The notes: generated by a model not told the origin, from the letters alone. Numbered from the stretch's first letter, positions 1 to 9,057 are shown. The stretch: 64,000 nucleotides of DNA from UBA6115 sp050953005 (GCA_050953005.1 JBMNLV010000012.1:62001-126000), one strand, 5' to 3'. Made by a program: numbers and translations.

Positions 1-996
1 ACCGACAGGCAACTGAGCTTTGTTTACCGTGTTGCGCTGGAGCAGGGGGAAGAAACCAGCACCGGCAACTGCCTGTATGTTTTCAAGACGCCGGAAGGTT
101 TCCTGTATACCGGAGAATTCATCTATACCTATGACAAAAAACCGGACGCCTACACCCGCCGCGCGGACATGCGGGGCCTGCTGGCCGACGTGATCGAGTA
201 TGAAGGCACGATCCCGACAGGCACCTGGGAAGCCTTTGTCTTTCACGACGGCGCGCTGCTGGGGAAGACCTCCTTCCGGGTGACCCCGTCAGCCTCACAA
301 AGCGGTGAGCAGACAGGCTCCGAACCTGCCCGGAGCACCGCCTTGCTGGCCATCGCGCGGGAGGGGCAGGCGCAGCTGTTCTGGTCACAGGTTGAAGGAG
401 CCGCGCATTACCTGGTCTACCGCGCCAACACGCGGGACAGCCATTATTTCTATCTGGATCAAACCACATCCACAAACTTTACGGATGCCCGGGTCGTCAG
501 CGGAAGGCAATACTACTACAAGGTCAGCGCTGTGGTAGATGGCCAAGCCACCGACATCGCCCCTCCTGCCGCTGTCAGCATACCGCGCGCCGGACAACAG
601 CAGGAGGAAGAAGACACAACCACCCAGATCCCCCTGGCCATTGGCGACCAGGCATATCTGGGCGACCGCGACAAACCCTACATAAACCCCGACATCGTCA
701 ATATCAGCGAAGACCGGACCGTCAGCGCCTTCAGCCTGGTCTTCTACTGCGAGGACAAGGACTACAACACCCTGCCCTTTGACAAGGCGGACCAGTTCGT
801 ATCCATCGTTTCCTTTACACAAACCATCCAGCCGGGGCAGACCTTCAACCCTGGCAAGATTTCCATGTCGCGCTACATCGGGGAGGTTACCCATATCTAT
901 GTCGCCATTGACAGCGTTACGCTCTCAGACGGCAGCGTGATCAGGATCCCCAGGGACGAACGGGTCTTTGATTCCTGGACAATCAAATCGCCCTGA
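1..996 (+). CDS. Fibronectin type III-containing protein, 5' end missing
   Basis: The reading frame is open from the first base of the window, so the start lies upstream; 331 codons are visible. A fibronectin type III-like fold is seen at about residues 115-190 of the visible part, with a typical core (AQLFWSQVEGAAHYLVYR, then the YYYKVSAV strand). The last ~120 residues, beginning near PLAIGDQAYLGDRDKPYI, form a separate beta-rich domain resembling the DUF5780 type found after zinc-ribbon or FN3 segments in clostridial proteins. An acidic linker (QQQEEEDTTTQ) joins the two. No membrane segment or anchor is visible in this part. The function is unknown; an envelope or extracellular role is inferred from the FN3 domain. 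It converges on the GtrA gene with a 47-base gap. Confidence 0.75.
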   Translation, partial: TDRQLSFVYRVALEQGEETSTGNCLYVFKTPEGFLYTGEFIYTYDKKPDAYTRRADMRGLLADVIEYEGTIPTGTWEAFVFHDGALLGKTSFRVTPSASQSGEQTGSEPARSTALLAIAREGQAQLFWSQVEGAAHYLVYRANTRDSHYFYLDQTTSTNFTDARVVSGRQYYYKVSAVVDGQATDIAPPAAVSIPRAGQQQEEEDTTTQIPLAIGDQAYLGDRDKPYINPDIVNISEDRTVSAFSLVFYCEDKDYNTLPFDKADQFVSIVSFTQTIQPGQTFNPGKISMSRYIGEVTHIYVAIDSVTLSDGSVIRIPRDERVFDSWTIKSP

Positions 997-1043
997 CCCG
1001 GCCTGGCCCGGGGGAGGAAAACGAAGCATGAGCGGCGCGAGCC

Positions 1044-1547
1044 TCAGAAGCTCCCGGGCGCTGTATCCTCCTTCGGGCTGCCGGGCTTGGGTTTGGGTTT
1101 TTTGAAAATGACAAAGCGGCTGGCCAGGTAGTTGTAAATGATCACCAGCACGTTCATGATCAGCTTGGACCAGCGATCGGACATGAACAATAAAAAGATA
1201 TTAAACAGCAGCAGATCAAACAGCGCATAGCCCAGCACCCGGGCAGACACAAACTGCCAGGCCTCGCGCAAAAAAGCCCGCTTGCGGGTATCGCTTTGAA
1301 ACACATAACGCCGGTTGGTGAAATAGGCAAACAGCACGCTCAAAAGCCACGACACGGCTTGGGAAAAATTGGCGATCAGCCGGTAGGCCGCGCTGTCCCG
1401 CTCATGCGCTGACAGGCCCAGCAGCCCTGTCAGTACCAGGTAACAGGCCCAATTGACCAGGGTGGTCAGGGCGCCATACAGCAGGTACAGCGCCATTTGA
1501 TACAGCCGCGGTTTTCGCGCGCGCAGCCGCCTGAGCTTTTCCCTCAT
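1044..1547 (-). CDS. GtrA family membrane protein
   Basis: A 167-residue protein with four hydrophobic segments and the pattern of the GtrA family: YGALTTLVNWACYLVL in the first helix, FANRR-like FAYFTNRRYVF after the second pair, and NYLASRFVIFKK near the C-terminus. GtrA proteins are thought to help move undecaprenyl-linked sugars across the membrane for glycosylation of envelope polymers. It is the last gene of a four-gene minus-strand operon, and its start overlaps the stop of the 84-residue gene (ATGA), so it is probably translationally coupled. The lysine/proline-rich tail (KKPKPKPGSPKED) is presumably cytoplasmic. Family assignment is firm; the substrate is not known. Confidence 0.88.
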   Translation of the reverse strand: MREKLRRLRARKPRLYQMALYLLYGALTTLVNWACYLVLTGLLGLSAHERDSAAYRLIANFSQAVSWLLSVLFAYFTNRRYVFQSDTRKRAFLREAWQFVSARVLGYALFDLLLFNIFLLFMSDRWSKLIMNVLVIIYNYLASRFVIFKKPKPKPGSPKEDTAPGSF

Positions 1548-1798
1548 TCTTCCGCCCCCTTTGCCGCTTGCCTTTTGGAGGTATCCCCGTCATCCCCGCG
1601 GGCGTAGCCGGCCGAGAGCAGCTGTGTCCGCATGAGCTGCCGGGGCGTTTTTTTATTGCGCGCGGTGATAAACGCCACCTTGTCCTCCTCCAGGGCGACC
1701 ACCGTGACATTGCCCGTCTTGATCTGCCCCCCGTCCAGCCAGACCAGCTTGACCGGGCAATTCCACCTGAGCGAGTAGCGCAAGAATTGTTCCATCAT
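1544..1798 (-). CDS. Small conserved protein of unknown function (84 aa)
   Basis: An 84-residue protein whose N-terminal half looks like a compact beta fold (LRYSLRWNCPVKLVWLDGG, then NVTVVALEEDKVAFITARN) followed by a basic helix and a charged tail. It begins two bases after the stop of the 647-residue membrane protein and overlaps the start of the GtrA gene by ATGA, so it is tightly placed in the operon and very likely real. Similar short proteins with an RGDDGD-like tail occur in Clostridia but I know of no assigned function. The fold is reminiscent of small WYL- or SH3-like regulators; that is only a guess. Confidence 0.7.
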   Translation of the reverse strand: MMEQFLRYSLRWNCPVKLVWLDGGQIKTGNVTVVALEEDKVAFITARNKKTPRQLMRTQLLSAGYARGDDGDTSKRQAAKGAEE

Positions 1799-1800
1799 CC

Positions 1801-3744
1801 TCAGCCCTGCGGCACCTGAAAAATCAGGTAATCGTCCTGTTCATACACCAGTTCAAACAATTCAGCCAGCTCCTCCCGCTTGCCGCCCCATTCCCGCTCA
1901 TAGCTGCCCAGCAGGATGTAATCCGCGCCGTAACGGGCGGGCACCTGGCGGGCGCCTGCCGGATCCCGATAAAAGGCCTGAAGGTCAGCCTGACGCTGTG
2001 AGATGTCAAAGCCATGGAAATACAGCCACAATTCCGGCCCGGCCACCACCTCGCGCCCCGCCAGGGAGGAGACGGGGTTCAGGTGCTGGTTGGCAGTGAT
2101 AAAACGCGCGTCCGGCGCGGTTTCTTCCCGGATATAATCCGCCAGGCGCACATCCTCCCGGGAGAACATCTGGTAATCGCTCACGGCCTCCCGGGCCAGG
2201 GCCAGGGCGCCGCTCAAAAACATCGCCAGCACCGCGAAGGCCGCCATCAGCGGGCGCGCGCGAAGGCCCTTGAGCCTGTCATACAGCGCAACGGTATAAT
2301 CGGCCGCGGGCATGGCGCAAAGCGCCCAGGCCATGTAGAACAGCTTGTTGTTGTCATACTCGTTGGGCTGGAAAATAATGAGCTCGGCCACCAGCACAAT
2401 CATCAGGGCGCCGGCAAACAGCTTCCGGTGCCAGGCGTTTTTCTCAAACAGCGCGAACAAAGCCAGGATGAAGGGCAGGCCGATGTTCTTGATATAAAAC
2501 CACAGGTAGCCGTCCAGCAGGCCGCGCCCGCCGGGATTGTTGACCCAGTTGAACTGGAAGCGGATAAAGTTTTCGGATGAGGACTGCTCAAAGGTGAACA
2601 TCAGCAATTGCGGCAGCGCCAGCAGGACCGCCAGGCTGCCATACAGCAGCCAGGGCTTGACAGGCTGCCTGCGCAGAAGGTCCAGGATCATCATCCCGGC
2701 GCTGAGCAATCCGAGCGCCAGGAAGGAATGCGTGTGGATCAGGGGCAATCCGCCGGCCAACAAACCAAGAAGCAGGATTTGCCGGAGGTCCTTTTGCTGC
2801 GATTTTTGCAGATCCACCAGCAGATACAGGCAGGGCAGCAGAATGGTCCAGCCGGCCAGGAAGGTGCGCTGGGGCAGGAGCATGTCGGCGACCAGGTTGC
2901 TCCAGCGCAGGTTATAGTAATGAAACTCCGCGTGATTTGCCGGGGTCTGGTACCATCCCTGCAGGATGTTTTGCAGCCGCTCCAGCCAGACGCCCTGCTG
3001 AAGCTGGTTGCTCTCAGGAGCGCCCAGGGACACGCCGGCCAGGTCAAAGGCATACAAAAAGCCCAGGCCGCCATTAAGGAAAACAAACAGCGTGGCCAGC
3101 GCCGCGGCGCGCGGGCTGCCGCAGGCGCGCCGCGCCAAAAGCAAAAAGCCCGAAAAGACCAGCCCCATCATCAGGGCGCCCGGCAACACCACCGCGGCGC
3201 GCAGGGGAAGCCCGAGGACCATCAGGCTGGCGGACAGCGAATCACCCAGGAAAGGATAGCCCAGGCGCACACCGGGCAGGATGCTGTAGTCCACCGGCAG
3301 CGTCCTGCCCGGCAGCGAGGTGATGATGGCCAGGTGCAGCGGCAGATCGCCATAGGTGGATTGCCCTGTATACAGCGCGCCGTCCTGCGGGCGCAGGATG
3401 TGGGTATGCTGCAAGTACAGCCCCAGCAGGGTCAAAGGCAACGCGACACAAGCCAGCAGCTTGAGCGTTTGCCTGTCCTCAGCGGAATACCCGGCCGGCC
3501 TGTCACGGCCCCTCAAGCACCGGGCCAGGGCTGTGATGCCTGCCAGCGCCAGCAGGGACAACCCCTGGGCAAGCGCGTCAAAAGGCCGCAAAAAGGCGAT
3601 CAGCGCCGGCAGCCACATCATCAAAAAGAGTCCCAGACAGGCGCCCAGCCAGGCGCGTACCGGCAACGGCTGCCGGGGCAGCAGCCAGGTGATGATGAGA
3701 ATACCGGCCGCCAAAAAAGCCAGGAGCATCAGCGCCGCCATCAC
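1801..3744 (-). CDS. Large polytopic membrane protein, GT-C glycosyltransferase-like
   Basis: A 647-residue protein with about a dozen hydrophobic helices. The first extracytoplasmic loop (residues ~110-165) has acidic and aromatic residues (YTGQSTYGDLPLHLAIITSL) placed as in GT-C lipid-sugar-dependent glycosyltransferases, and a soluble C-terminal part of ~110 residues follows the last helix (DVRLADYIREETAPDARFI). That layout fits membrane enzymes that use polyprenyl-phosphate sugars, but no catalytic motif identifies it with certainty. Its start overlaps the stop of the upstream acyltransferase gene by ATGA and its stop is two bases from the next gene. The GtrA partner in the same operon supports a role in envelope glycan assembly. 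That role is inference. Confidence 0.7.
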   Translation of the reverse strand: MMAALMLLAFLAAGILIITWLLPRQPLPVRAWLGACLGLFLMMWLPALIAFLRPFDALAQGLSLLALAGITALARCLRGRDRPAGYSAEDRQTLKLLACVALPLTLLGLYLQHTHILRPQDGALYTGQSTYGDLPLHLAIITSLPGRTLPVDYSILPGVRLGYPFLGDSLSASLMVLGLPLRAAVVLPGALMMGLVFSGFLLLARRACGSPRAAALATLFVFLNGGLGFLYAFDLAGVSLGAPESNQLQQGVWLERLQNILQGWYQTPANHAEFHYYNLRWSNLVADMLLPQRTFLAGWTILLPCLYLLVDLQKSQQKDLRQILLLGLLAGGLPLIHTHSFLALGLLSAGMMILDLLRRQPVKPWLLYGSLAVLLALPQLLMFTFEQSSSENFIRFQFNWVNNPGGRGLLDGYLWFYIKNIGLPFILALFALFEKNAWHRKLFAGALMIVLVAELIIFQPNEYDNNKLFYMAWALCAMPAADYTVALYDRLKGLRARPLMAAFAVLAMFLSGALALAREAVSDYQMFSREDVRLADYIREETAPDARFITANQHLNPVSSLAGREVVAGPELWLYFHGFDISQRQADLQAFYRDPAGARQVPARYGADYILLGSYEREWGGKREELAELFELVYEQDDYLIFQVPQG

Positions 3745-5828
3745 GCCCGGTTCTCCCCCGCGCCCGGCCCGGCCATGCGCAGCATTTCCGCCCGCAGGTG
3801 GTCGGCGATGCGCTGCTGCTCATCCCCTACAAAATCCGGATCATAGCGCGTCGGCTCGCCAAAGGTGAGCGTATGCTTTTTCTTGTCAGCATAGATCGGG
3901 TAAAACTGCGCGCGCTTGCCGGTGCGCTGGTAGTAGATCTGCGCCGCCATGGCGAAACCCTTGAAGAACTCGCCCACACCCTCGCGCAGGTATCCGGCCC
4001 TGGCCTGGCCCGGATCATTGGGGTTTTCCGGGAAGATCAGGATGTTGTCGCCCGCCTGCATGGCCTGGGCAGTTTCGCGGAAGGTACTTACAAGGGCGCG
4101 CGGGTTGTCCCGGTAGACCGGAATGCTGTCCAGGCTGCGCATCACCCACTGCAAAAAAGCGCTGGCCAGACGGGTGGCCGGCCACTTGAGGCGCTCCGGA
4201 ATCCACTTCTGGCGCTTGATGGTGTTGGTGTATAAATAGGTGGAGGAAGCCTCGGGAACGGCAATCTCGTCAATGACCCAGGGCCGGAAAGAAAAAGGGA
4301 TGAACAGGTTGGTCACTATCGGGCCCCACAGCTCCCCATGGTTGCAGGTAAAAATGGCGCTGGTGTCCGGCTCCAGGCGCACGCTGTCCGCGCCGATAAC
4401 CTTGCTGTAAAAGAAGGGGCGCAGGATATAGATCACCAGCTTGATGCCATAGCGGCGCCGGTATACCTTGATGACCAGGTTCTCCAGCTGTTTTTGAAGC
4501 GGGATGTTGGTCTCGCCGTTTTCCTTCAGCCGCAGGAAGGTACGTATCTTTTCAACCACGCGGTGATCCAGCGGAAGACGGAAGGCAGCCAGGATGGCCG
4601 CAACCACCAGCGCCAGCGAGGGCAGCAGCAGCAGCGGCTGGGCGGTCAGGTTCAGCCCGGTATCCCGCCGCAGGCTGCCGCCGGATACCAGCGTAATCAG
4701 CATCAGCCCCATCAGGGAGATCAGGCCGCCAATCAAGGCGGCGTATTCCGACAGCGCCATATGGGCCCGGGTGAGCGCCGCGTCCTGGGGCACGCCGGTG
4801 ACAAAATGCACCACATCGCGCATGTCGCGTTCCAGGGTTTCCAGCGCCCTGCCGGCCATCGTAACGCCGCCCGTGCACAGCGCCAGGGCCGCGAAGCTCC
4901 AGCCCAGGTTGCGGTTCATGGTGTGCAGCAAAAAGGCGATCAAACTGAGCAGCCACAGGGACAGGCCGATCAGCAGGGTGGACGAGGGCGCCAGCTTTTG
5001 CCGAAACAGGGGGCGCAGCATCAGGATATCCGTCAAAAAGCGCGCAAGCACCGCGCAGGCAAAGGCGATGGCCAAGGATGAAAACAAGCTGCCCGCAGTG
5101 GTGCCAATGTAGGTGTAGATCAAAATCATGGTCACCTGCAGGGCTGTGGTGGTCATCATCATCACGATGCGGAAAACCCGGTAGGCGTTTACCTGGGCAA
5201 GCTGGTGATCCTCCCGCAGCAGCTCCCAGGCCGCTTCCCGCGGCCCCTCCGGCGGCAAACCCACCTCATGCAGGCTGATAAACCGAAAAATGCAGCACAG
5301 CGCGTAGCCGCCCAGCAGGTACCAGGCGGTCTGCGCGGGCTGGCTGAAAAACAAAATCAGGGCCGCGACACCGCAGCAGAGCAGCATCATCTCCGCAATG
5401 CGCACACGCCGGCGCACCCAGTCCAAGCCCCGCCGCAGGCCGCTGCGCTCAATGCGGGCGGCCAGCTCGCCCATCAGCAGCACCAGGCAGGCCAGGGCGA
5501 ATACCAGCCATAACAAGGGCAGCTCCACCGCGAAGGGGTAGACCAGCAGGATGCCCAACGCCAGGATGCCGGTCACCAGGCCCAACACCAGTCCCGCGCG
5601 CCGCAGCCCTCTGGGCAGCTGGCGGAAATCCCCCGGCAGCACCATGCGGGAAAACAACACTGTGACCTGGCCGATCATGTACAGCGCGCCGCCCAGCACC
5701 GGCCGGGACAAAATGGCGGTGGACGCCAGCATGCAATACAGGTAGCCAAACAGCCGGTTAAACGCCACAAAGCCGGGTAGGCTGCCCCGTCCAGGGGCTG
5801 TTTGCGCTGCCCGCGCGGTGTGCTCCAT
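3741..5828 (-). CDS. Polytopic membrane protein fused to a PlsC-like acyltransferase
   Basis: I start this 695-residue protein at the ATG at 5828 because GGAGGTGA lies four bases before it; an in-frame ATG twelve codons upstream lacks a site. Residues ~20-430 carry around ten hydrophobic helices. Residues ~470-690 resemble the PlsC/LPLAT acyltransferase domain: TCNHGELWGP holds the conserved His (H497), and ILIFPENPNDPG matches the position of the second PlsC motif. The usual HX4D aspartate is replaced by Gly, and the FPEGTR motif is FPENPN, so chemistry may differ from glycerolipid acylation. As first gene of the operon with the GT-C-like protein and GtrA, it may acylate a lipid or cell-wall glycan at the membrane; this is inference. 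Confidence 0.75.
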   Translation of the reverse strand: MEHTARAAQTAPGRGSLPGFVAFNRLFGYLYCMLASTAILSRPVLGGALYMIGQVTVLFSRMVLPGDFRQLPRGLRRAGLVLGLVTGILALGILLVYPFAVELPLLWLVFALACLVLLMGELAARIERSGLRRGLDWVRRRVRIAEMMLLCCGVAALILFFSQPAQTAWYLLGGYALCCIFRFISLHEVGLPPEGPREAAWELLREDHQLAQVNAYRVFRIVMMMTTTALQVTMILIYTYIGTTAGSLFSSLAIAFACAVLARFLTDILMLRPLFRQKLAPSSTLLIGLSLWLLSLIAFLLHTMNRNLGWSFAALALCTGGVTMAGRALETLERDMRDVVHFVTGVPQDAALTRAHMALSEYAALIGGLISLMGLMLITLVSGGSLRRDTGLNLTAQPLLLLPSLALVVAAILAAFRLPLDHRVVEKIRTFLRLKENGETNIPLQKQLENLVIKVYRRRYGIKLVIYILRPFFYSKVIGADSVRLEPDTSAIFTCNHGELWGPIVTNLFIPFSFRPWVIDEIAVPEASSTYLYTNTIKRQKWIPERLKWPATRLASAFLQWVMRSLDSIPVYRDNPRALVSTFRETAQAMQAGDNILIFPENPNDPGQARAGYLREGVGEFFKGFAMAAQIYYQRTGKRAQFYPIYADKKKHTLTFGEPTRYDPDFVGDEQQRIADHLRAEMLRMAGPGAGENRA

Positions 5829-5854
5829 GATGTCACCTCCATCCATGCCCCTGT

Positions 5855-5883
5855 AGTATAACATGAGCGAACCTGCTTGGCAT
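5855..5883 (-). promoter_or_regulatory. Candidate promoter for the envelope operon
   Basis: On the minus strand a TATACT -10 (5855-5860) lies 17 bases from ATGCCA (5878-5883), a 4/6 match to the -35 consensus. Transcription would begin about 20 bases before the chosen start at 5828. Confidence 0.45.
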
Positions 5884-6205
5884 AATATACAATCAAATCG
5901 GTAATGCTGAACGAATGAGCAAACGCGCTGATGGGGCGAGGATTTTCGATGGCTGCGCTAAGCTGAAGCCTGCTCCGGATGAAAGAGGCAGCGCGCAGCC
6001 GCAAAAAGACCGCCCCACCGAAGCATTTATGATTGAGTTCAGTATAAGGAGAGCAAATCGGGAAAGGCCGATCATGCCGGGGCTCCGCAAGCGGGATTGC
6101 GCCGGGATTGTATAAAAGACGCATGAGATTGAGTTGGCGGTTATCCGTGATAGAATATTGCATGGGAATCTCCGATTTGTCGCTTTCCGGGAAGATGATG
6201 AAGAG
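5884..6205. other. Intergenic region without a convincing gene
   Basis: Between the envelope operon and the acyltransferase gene I see no ORF with a ribosome binding site or protein-like composition. A second, weaker promoter-like pair (TTGAGT, 16 bases, TAGAAT, near 6131-6158) points toward the acyltransferase. Confidence 0.4.
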
Positions 6206-6235
6206 TTGACAAACGATGAGCGTTGGTAATACTAT
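6206..6235 (+). promoter_or_regulatory. Candidate promoter of the acyltransferase 3 gene
   Basis: TTGACA at 6206-6211 and TACTAT at 6230-6235 are 18 bases apart. Initiation just downstream would place the upstream in-frame ATGs (6216, 6234) outside the transcript and supports the start at 6267. Confidence 0.5.
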
Positions 6236-6266
6236 GCCTGATATTCATATTTGCGAGGTGCATCAC

Positions 6267-7307
6267 ATGGGCAAGGAGCTGTGCAAGCCATTACAGGGGA
6301 TCAGATTCGTTTGTTTTCTTGCCATATTCTTCTACCACTGTGGTTTCAAGGCGTTCTCGTTGGGCTGGGGCGCTGTGGAGGTGTTTTTTGTAATCAGCGG
6401 CTTTTTTACCTTCCAAAAATTATCACGGTCAAACGTATCATACGGAATGATCATCAAAAAGCGCGTATCCCGGCTGTTTTCCGATTATCTGCCCATTCTT
6501 GCCGTTGTAGCACTGATGTATACAGTTTACAAAAGATCTTTTCTTTTAACGGATACGGCAGCCTACGCGCTTGGACTTCAAAACTTTTTCTGGCTGATTA
6601 CAAGGCAGCCGGGCCTTGCCGGCATGATGGCGCACACGTGGACGATCGGGATTGAGCTTGATGCGCTTCTCCTGATTTGCCTGCTTGCCTTTTTATGCGG
6701 CAAAACGCGCCGCCATGTGCCGGTCATCTTAACGGCTGTATCGTTGGCGTACATCCTGACCGTGCCGTTTATCACAAACGATGTCTTCGCATACTCTCTT
6801 TCGCCGATTCCGCACTTGTTTGCCTTTGGAATCGGAGGTTTGTTTTACGAATACAGGCATCACAAGGTTTCTGACAAGGTCTTTGCCGTATGCCCGTACA
6901 TAGGCATTGCCCTCATCGCCTATATGGCCATCACCGTAGGCCTTGAGGGAATTGCAAGCGCATCGCCCGACGCCCTGCTTGGCTCCCGGTATGTATGTTT
7001 GATATACCCTGCGCTTGCATTCATCGGGGTTGGATTGCTTCGTTTCTCCTATCATCCGGCAAGGCGCAAAATCAGCAGCAGATTGGCGGCAGCTTTAAGC
7101 AGCAAATATCTTGTTTGGCTTGGCGGATTGTCATTTGCTCTGTATCTTTGCCATTATCCGGTAATAACAGTTTGTCGCGTCCTTATCAGCAACGCATATA
7201 TCATGGCTGCCGTGTCATTGGCGCTCACAATGCTTTCGGCCATGATCTACACGAGGATCATCAATGTGATCAAGCGCCGTTTTAAGAAAACTCCTCCATC
7301 CCCTTGA
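6267..7307 (+). CDS. Acyltransferase 3 (OafA-like) family membrane protein
   Basis: A 346-residue protein with about ten hydrophobic helices. I choose the ATG at 6267 because GAGGTG lies six bases upstream and the family begins right here: KPLQGIRFVCFLAIFFYHCG contains the conserved Arg and the His that is essential in acyltransferase 3 enzymes. Other family marks are WGAVEVFFVISGFF, HTWTIGIELD (the usual position of the SLSVEE motif) and LCHYPVI in the last helices. These enzymes move acyl groups, mostly acetyl, onto sugars or peptidoglycan at the membrane. The gene is visibly richer in A+T than both neighbours, which hints at acquisition by transfer. The acceptor is not known. Confidence 0.88.
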   Translation: MGKELCKPLQGIRFVCFLAIFFYHCGFKAFSLGWGAVEVFFVISGFFTFQKLSRSNVSYGMIIKKRVSRLFSDYLPILAVVALMYTVYKRSFLLTDTAAYALGLQNFFWLITRQPGLAGMMAHTWTIGIELDALLLICLLAFLCGKTRRHVPVILTAVSLAYILTVPFITNDVFAYSLSPIPHLFAFGIGGLFYEYRHHKVSDKVFAVCPYIGIALIAYMAITVGLEGIASASPDALLGSRYVCLIYPALAFIGVGLLRFSYHPARRKISSRLAAALSSKYLVWLGGLSFALYLCHYPVITVCRVLISNAYIMAAVSLALTMLSAMIYTRIINVIKRRFKKTPPSP

Positions 7308-7510
7308 AGTCTCCAGGCTGGCTGTTGTGCCCGGATTGCGCGTAAACCGCCGCGCAGTCGCGTTTGTCGCATCAACGTACACGCCCCAACCGCAACAAGA
7401 GGCGAAACGCCCTCCCCGCAGGTCGCTCCGGCGCCGGGCATACCCGGCCCGCGACCAAAGAAGGAAGGCGAACTTATTTCATAACTTGGTCTCCAACGTT
7501 CGGAAACCTG

Positions 7511-7539
7511 GTGACAAGGGCGCTGACTTGTGGTACGAT
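7511..7539 (+). promoter_or_regulatory. Candidate promoter of the NCS2 permease
   Basis: GTGACA (7511-7516, 5/6 of TTGACA) and TACGAT (7534-7539, 4/6) are separated by 17 bases and lie about 40 bases before the start codon. I looked for a purine riboswitch in 7308-7510 and saw none. Confidence 0.45.
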
Positions 7540-7580
7540 GCCATCGGAACGACCGGGCGCGCCCGGAACAGGAGAGGAAT

Positions 7581-8936
7581 ATGGAGAGCTTTTTCAAACT
7601 CAAGCAGCACGGCACCAGGGTCACCACGGAAGTGTTCGCCGGCATCACGACCTTCTTTACCATGGCCTACATCATCGCGGTCAACCCGGACATCCTCAGC
7701 CAGTCCGGCATGCCCTGGGGCGCGGTCTTCCTGGCCACTATCATCTCATCCATCATCGGCACCCTGGTCATGGGGCTGTTTGCCAACGTGCCCTACGCCC
7801 AGGCGCCCGGCATGGGACTGAATGCCTTTTTCGTCTTTACGGTCTGCATGGGGCTGAAATTTTCCTGGCAGCAGGCGCTCTCCATGGTCTTTCTGTGCGG
7901 GCTGTTCAACATCCTGATCACGGTCACAAGGATCCGCAAGCACATCATCCGCGCCATCCCCAAAGGGCTGCAAAACGCCATCTCCGGCGGCATTGGCGTG
8001 TTCATCGCCTACATCGGCCTGCTCAACGTGGGCATCATCAATTTTGGCGCCGGCGTGCCCGCCATCCCCGATATCAGCACCCCGGTCCTGTGGGTTTTCC
8101 TGATCGGCCTGGTGCTGGTCATCACGCTGAGCATCATGAAAGTCAAAGGCGCCATCCTTATTTCCATCATCGCCACCACCCTGATCGGTATCCCCTTCGG
8201 CGTGACCAAGATGAGCGAAAGCATTGGTTTTTCCGAGGCTGCCGGGCAGCTTTCAGTAACCTTCGGGACGATCTTTACCGCGGAAGGCCTGCCCAGCCTG
8301 TTCACTGACATGAGCAAGCTGCCTTTGGTGCTGATGACCATCTTCGCTTTCTCACTTACGGACACCTTTGACACCATCGGTACCTTCATCGGCACCGGGC
8401 GGCGCAGCGGCATCTTCTCGGAGGAGGATGAGAAGGCCATGGAGGACAGCCGGGGCTTCTCCTCCAAGATGGACAAGGCGCTGTTCGCTGACGCCATCGC
8501 CACCTCGGTGGGCGCGGTGGTGGGCACCAGCAACACCACCACCTATGTGGAATCCGCCGCGGGCATCCAGGCAGGCGGCCGCACCGGGCTGACCTCCGTG
8601 GTAGTCGCGCTGCTGTTTGCGGCTTCCGCCTTCCTGGCCTCCTTTGTCTCCGCCATCCCCCAGGCGGCCACCGCGCCGGCGCTGGTCATGGTGGGCATCA
8701 TGATGCTGGCCAGCTTCAGGGAAATTGACTGGACGCGGCTGGAGGACGCCGTGCCCGCTTTCTTTGCCGGGGTCTTCATGGCGCTGTGCTACTCGATCTC
8801 CTACGGCATTGCCTTTGGCTTCTTCTTCTACTGCGTCATCAAGGCGGCGACAGGAAAGGCCAAAGAGATCCACCCTATTTTGTGGGTCTCTACCGCGCTG
8901 TTTATCCTGAACTTCGTCCTGTTGGCGGTGCTGTAA
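7581..8936 (+). CDS. NCS2 family purine permease (AzgA-like)
   Basis: A 451-residue secondary transporter for guanine, hypoxanthine or adenine. The start at 7581 is set by AGGAGAGG three bases upstream. The sequence is full length for the AzgA group and shows its marks: TEVFAGITTFFTMAYIIAVN at the N-terminus, PGMGLNAFFVFTVC (the conserved NAFF-type loop in TM3), and FAFSLTDTFDTIGTFIGTG in TM8, followed by a cytoplasmic acidic stretch (SEEDEKAMEDSRGF) and GTSNTTTYVESAAGI in TM10. About 12-14 hydrophobic segments are present. It appears to be a single-gene unit and would import purine bases for salvage. The exact base preferred cannot be told from sequence. Confidence 0.93.
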   Translation: MESFFKLKQHGTRVTTEVFAGITTFFTMAYIIAVNPDILSQSGMPWGAVFLATIISSIIGTLVMGLFANVPYAQAPGMGLNAFFVFTVCMGLKFSWQQALSMVFLCGLFNILITVTRIRKHIIRAIPKGLQNAISGGIGVFIAYIGLLNVGIINFGAGVPAIPDISTPVLWVFLIGLVLVITLSIMKVKGAILISIIATTLIGIPFGVTKMSESIGFSEAAGQLSVTFGTIFTAEGLPSLFTDMSKLPLVLMTIFAFSLTDTFDTIGTFIGTGRRSGIFSEEDEKAMEDSRGFSSKMDKALFADAIATSVGAVVGTSNTTTYVESAAGIQAGGRTGLTSVVVALLFAASAFLASFVSAIPQAATAPALVMVGIMMLASFREIDWTRLEDAVPAFFAGVFMALCYSISYGIAFGFFFYCVIKAATGKAKEIHPILWVSTALFILNFVLLAVL

Positions 8937-9048
8937 AGGGCCATCGCCCATCCCGGCAACGCCATCCGGGGCGCTGCCCAATACGGCGGCGCCTTTTTGA
9001 TCCCCCGGACAAAGGGCCGCGGAATTTGATCCGCTGACAGCCAGGCTG

Positions 9049-9057
9049 TGCTATAAT
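9049..9057 (+). promoter_or_regulatory. Extended -10 promoter of the ThuA-like gene
   Basis: TGCTATAAT at 9049-9057 is a perfect extended -10 element about 45 bases before the start at 9102. No good -35 is present at normal distance, as is common for extended -10 promoters. Confidence 0.5.

Noticed and set aside
2608..3846. 412-codon plus-strand frame
   Set aside because: Antisense to the membrane protein gene; Gln/Arg/Gly-rich and protein-unlike.
7308..7580. Purine riboswitch before the NCS2 permease
   Set aside because: The conserved loop sequences and the P1 stem could not be found.
7364..8308. 314-codon plus-strand frame overlapping the NCS2 gene
   Set aside because: It overlaps the permease in another frame, is His/Arg-rich and lacks a start signal.
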